Of a DNA stretch of 8,298 nt, positions 7,739 through 8,298 are shown piece by piece (position 1 is the stretch's first letter; each line of letters starts with the position of its first letter). Position numbers and translations under genes: made by a program. Source of the stretch: an uncultured Veillonella sp. (GTDB taxonomy: Bacteria > Bacillota > Negativicutes > Veillonellales > Veillonellaceae); the NCBI GenBank assembly GCA_900550175.1, contig URQX01000071.1:1-8298 (forward strand), in the 5' to 3' direction. The notes beneath the pieces were generated by a model. It saw nothing but the letters and a program-made list of their open reading frames with translations, made no database searches and had not been told where the DNA came from.

Positions 7739-7775
7739 AAAAAGACCTAGTACATTATGTACTAGGCCTTTTTTT
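7739..7775 (+). terminator. Rho-independent terminator of the pyr operon, probably bidirectional
   Basis: A 9-bp perfect stem (CCTAGTACA at 7746-7754 with TGTACTAGG at 7758-7766) closes a three-base TTA loop. Below one A/C mismatch, G7744 pairs with C7768 and five A's (7739-7743) can pair with T's. Seven T's (7769-7775) follow, only five bases after the pyrD stop. The upstream A-run gives five T's on the - strand, so the hairpin could also end transcription of the convergent regulator gene. The remaining spacer to 7860 is AT-rich, and I see no gene or convincing site in it. Confidence 0.92.
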
Positions 7776-7860
7776 ATGTATTGTATTAATATTCATAATT
7801 CTACAAAATCTTATATGATGAGTTATATATGTCATATGCTAATAATTCGGATAATATGGT

Positions 7861-8298
7861 TTATACATATGCTTTGTAGAAATCAATAAACTGCTGTGCT
7901 ACAGGGGATAAAGCATGTCCTTTGAGGGTAATAAATGCTTTTTTGAAATCTCCAGAGAATTCTGGTAGTTTAATGCGGGCCATTTTGCGATGGTTAATGA
8001 GCTCTTTAGCATCCATAGGAACTAAAGATACGGTTCTGCCAGATGATGCCCATTCGATAGCAGAACTTTTAGTTGTGGTGATAGCAACAGCATTCAGTTG
8101 GTCCATATCTGTCAAGCTAGATTGCATAATCATTCGTACAGAGCCGCCGGAGAGGGATAATGGACATTTTTTGATATCATCCCAAGTGATGGTATCGTGT
8201 TCACGGTCTATCCAGAATACATCACGACGGAAGATAGCATATAAGTGTTCTTCTTGGGTGAGGAGAATATCAAATTTGTCAGTGTCTACCATTTGGAT
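7861..8298 (-). CDS. LysR-family transcriptional regulator (C-terminal half, 5' truncated by window edge)
   Basis: The frame is read on the - strand, ends at TAA (7863-7861) and remains open to the right edge, giving 145 residues of what is normally a ~300-residue protein. The ATG at 8292 is probably internal, since two more codons (Ile-Gln) continue in frame beyond it. The visible part resembles the LysR substrate-binding domain. FDILLTQEEHLYAIFRRD matches the strand where these proteins read roughly 'D-ALT...EPLVLVLPRD'; ITWDDIKKCPLSLSGGS matches the 'ITLADLADEPLIL' helix-loop; and SSGRTVSLVPMDAKEL matches the 'VAAGLGIALLPESA' segment. The DNA-binding helix-turn-helix would lie outside the window, so the family call rests on the effector domain alone. 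Ligand and targets cannot be inferred. The gene converges on the pyr operon and shares no promoter with it, so proximity is no evidence that it regulates pyrimidine synthesis. Confidence 0.72.
   Translation of the reverse strand: MQMVDTDKFDILLTQEEHLYAIFRRDVFWIDREHDTITWDDIKKCPLSLSGGSVRMIMQSSLTDMDQLNAVAITTTKSSAIEWASSGRTVSLVPMDAKELINHRKMARIKLPEFSGDFKKAFITLKGHALSPVAQQFIDFYKAYV

Noticed and set aside
7813..7837. Weak inverted repeat ATATGA / TCATAT in the spacer, as a possible operator or second terminator
   Set aside because: Only six A/T-rich pairs around a 13-base loop with no T-run; expected by chance in such AT-rich sequence.
7776..7860. Possible promoter or small gene in the spacer between the terminator and the LysR-type gene
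   Set aside because: TATAAT-like words occur, but the sequence is AT-rich throughout, no paired -35/-10 boxes at good spacing stand out, and there is no downstream + strand gene in the window.
1..8298. A novel defence, mobile or CRISPR-like system
   Set aside because: Nearly all of the window is accounted for by conserved pyrimidine-pathway genes, a terminator and a LysR-type fragment. No direct-repeat array, transposase, integrase, toxin-antitoxin pair or unexplained coding region is visible.

Overview
The window is a mid-to-low GC bacterial segment dominated by one tightly packed pyrimidine-biosynthesis operon on the + strand: 'pyrB-pyrC-carA-carB-pyrK-pyrD. The gene order, the class 1B dihydroorotate dehydrogenase with its PyrK electron-transfer subunit, the ~428-residue type I dihydroorotase and the strong GGAGG-type ribosome-binding sites all point to Bacillota. 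The protein sequences look most like Negativicutes (a Veillonella-like organism). That genus-level guess rests on general familiarity, not on a search.

Layout: positions 1-473 carry the C-terminal half of aspartate carbamoyltransferase (pyrB), cut by the window's left edge. pyrC (457-1743), carA (1743-2810), carB (2812-6012), pyrK (6017-6784) and pyrD (6784-7734) follow, with junctions running from a 17-nt overlap to a 4-nt gap. A hairpin with a T-run (7739-7775) closes the operon. After about 85 bases of AT-rich, apparently non-coding DNA, a convergent gene on the - strand (7861 to the right edge) encodes the C-terminal half of a LysR-family transcription regulator.

The genes work as one pathway. 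CarA/CarB make carbamoyl phosphate from glutamine, bicarbonate and ATP; PyrB condenses it with aspartate; PyrC cyclises carbamoyl aspartate to dihydroorotate; PyrD/PyrK oxidise this to orotate, probably passing electrons through FAD and a [2Fe-2S] cluster to NAD+. The last two UMP-synthesis genes (pyrE, pyrF), which end the classic Bacillus operon, are not here: the terminator directly follows pyrD. Every essential catalytic motif I looked for is intact, and there is no sign of frameshifts, mobile elements, RNA genes or CRISPR. I see ordinary core metabolism and no evidence of a previously undescribed system; the findings below are modest points on gene boundaries, regulation and operon structure.
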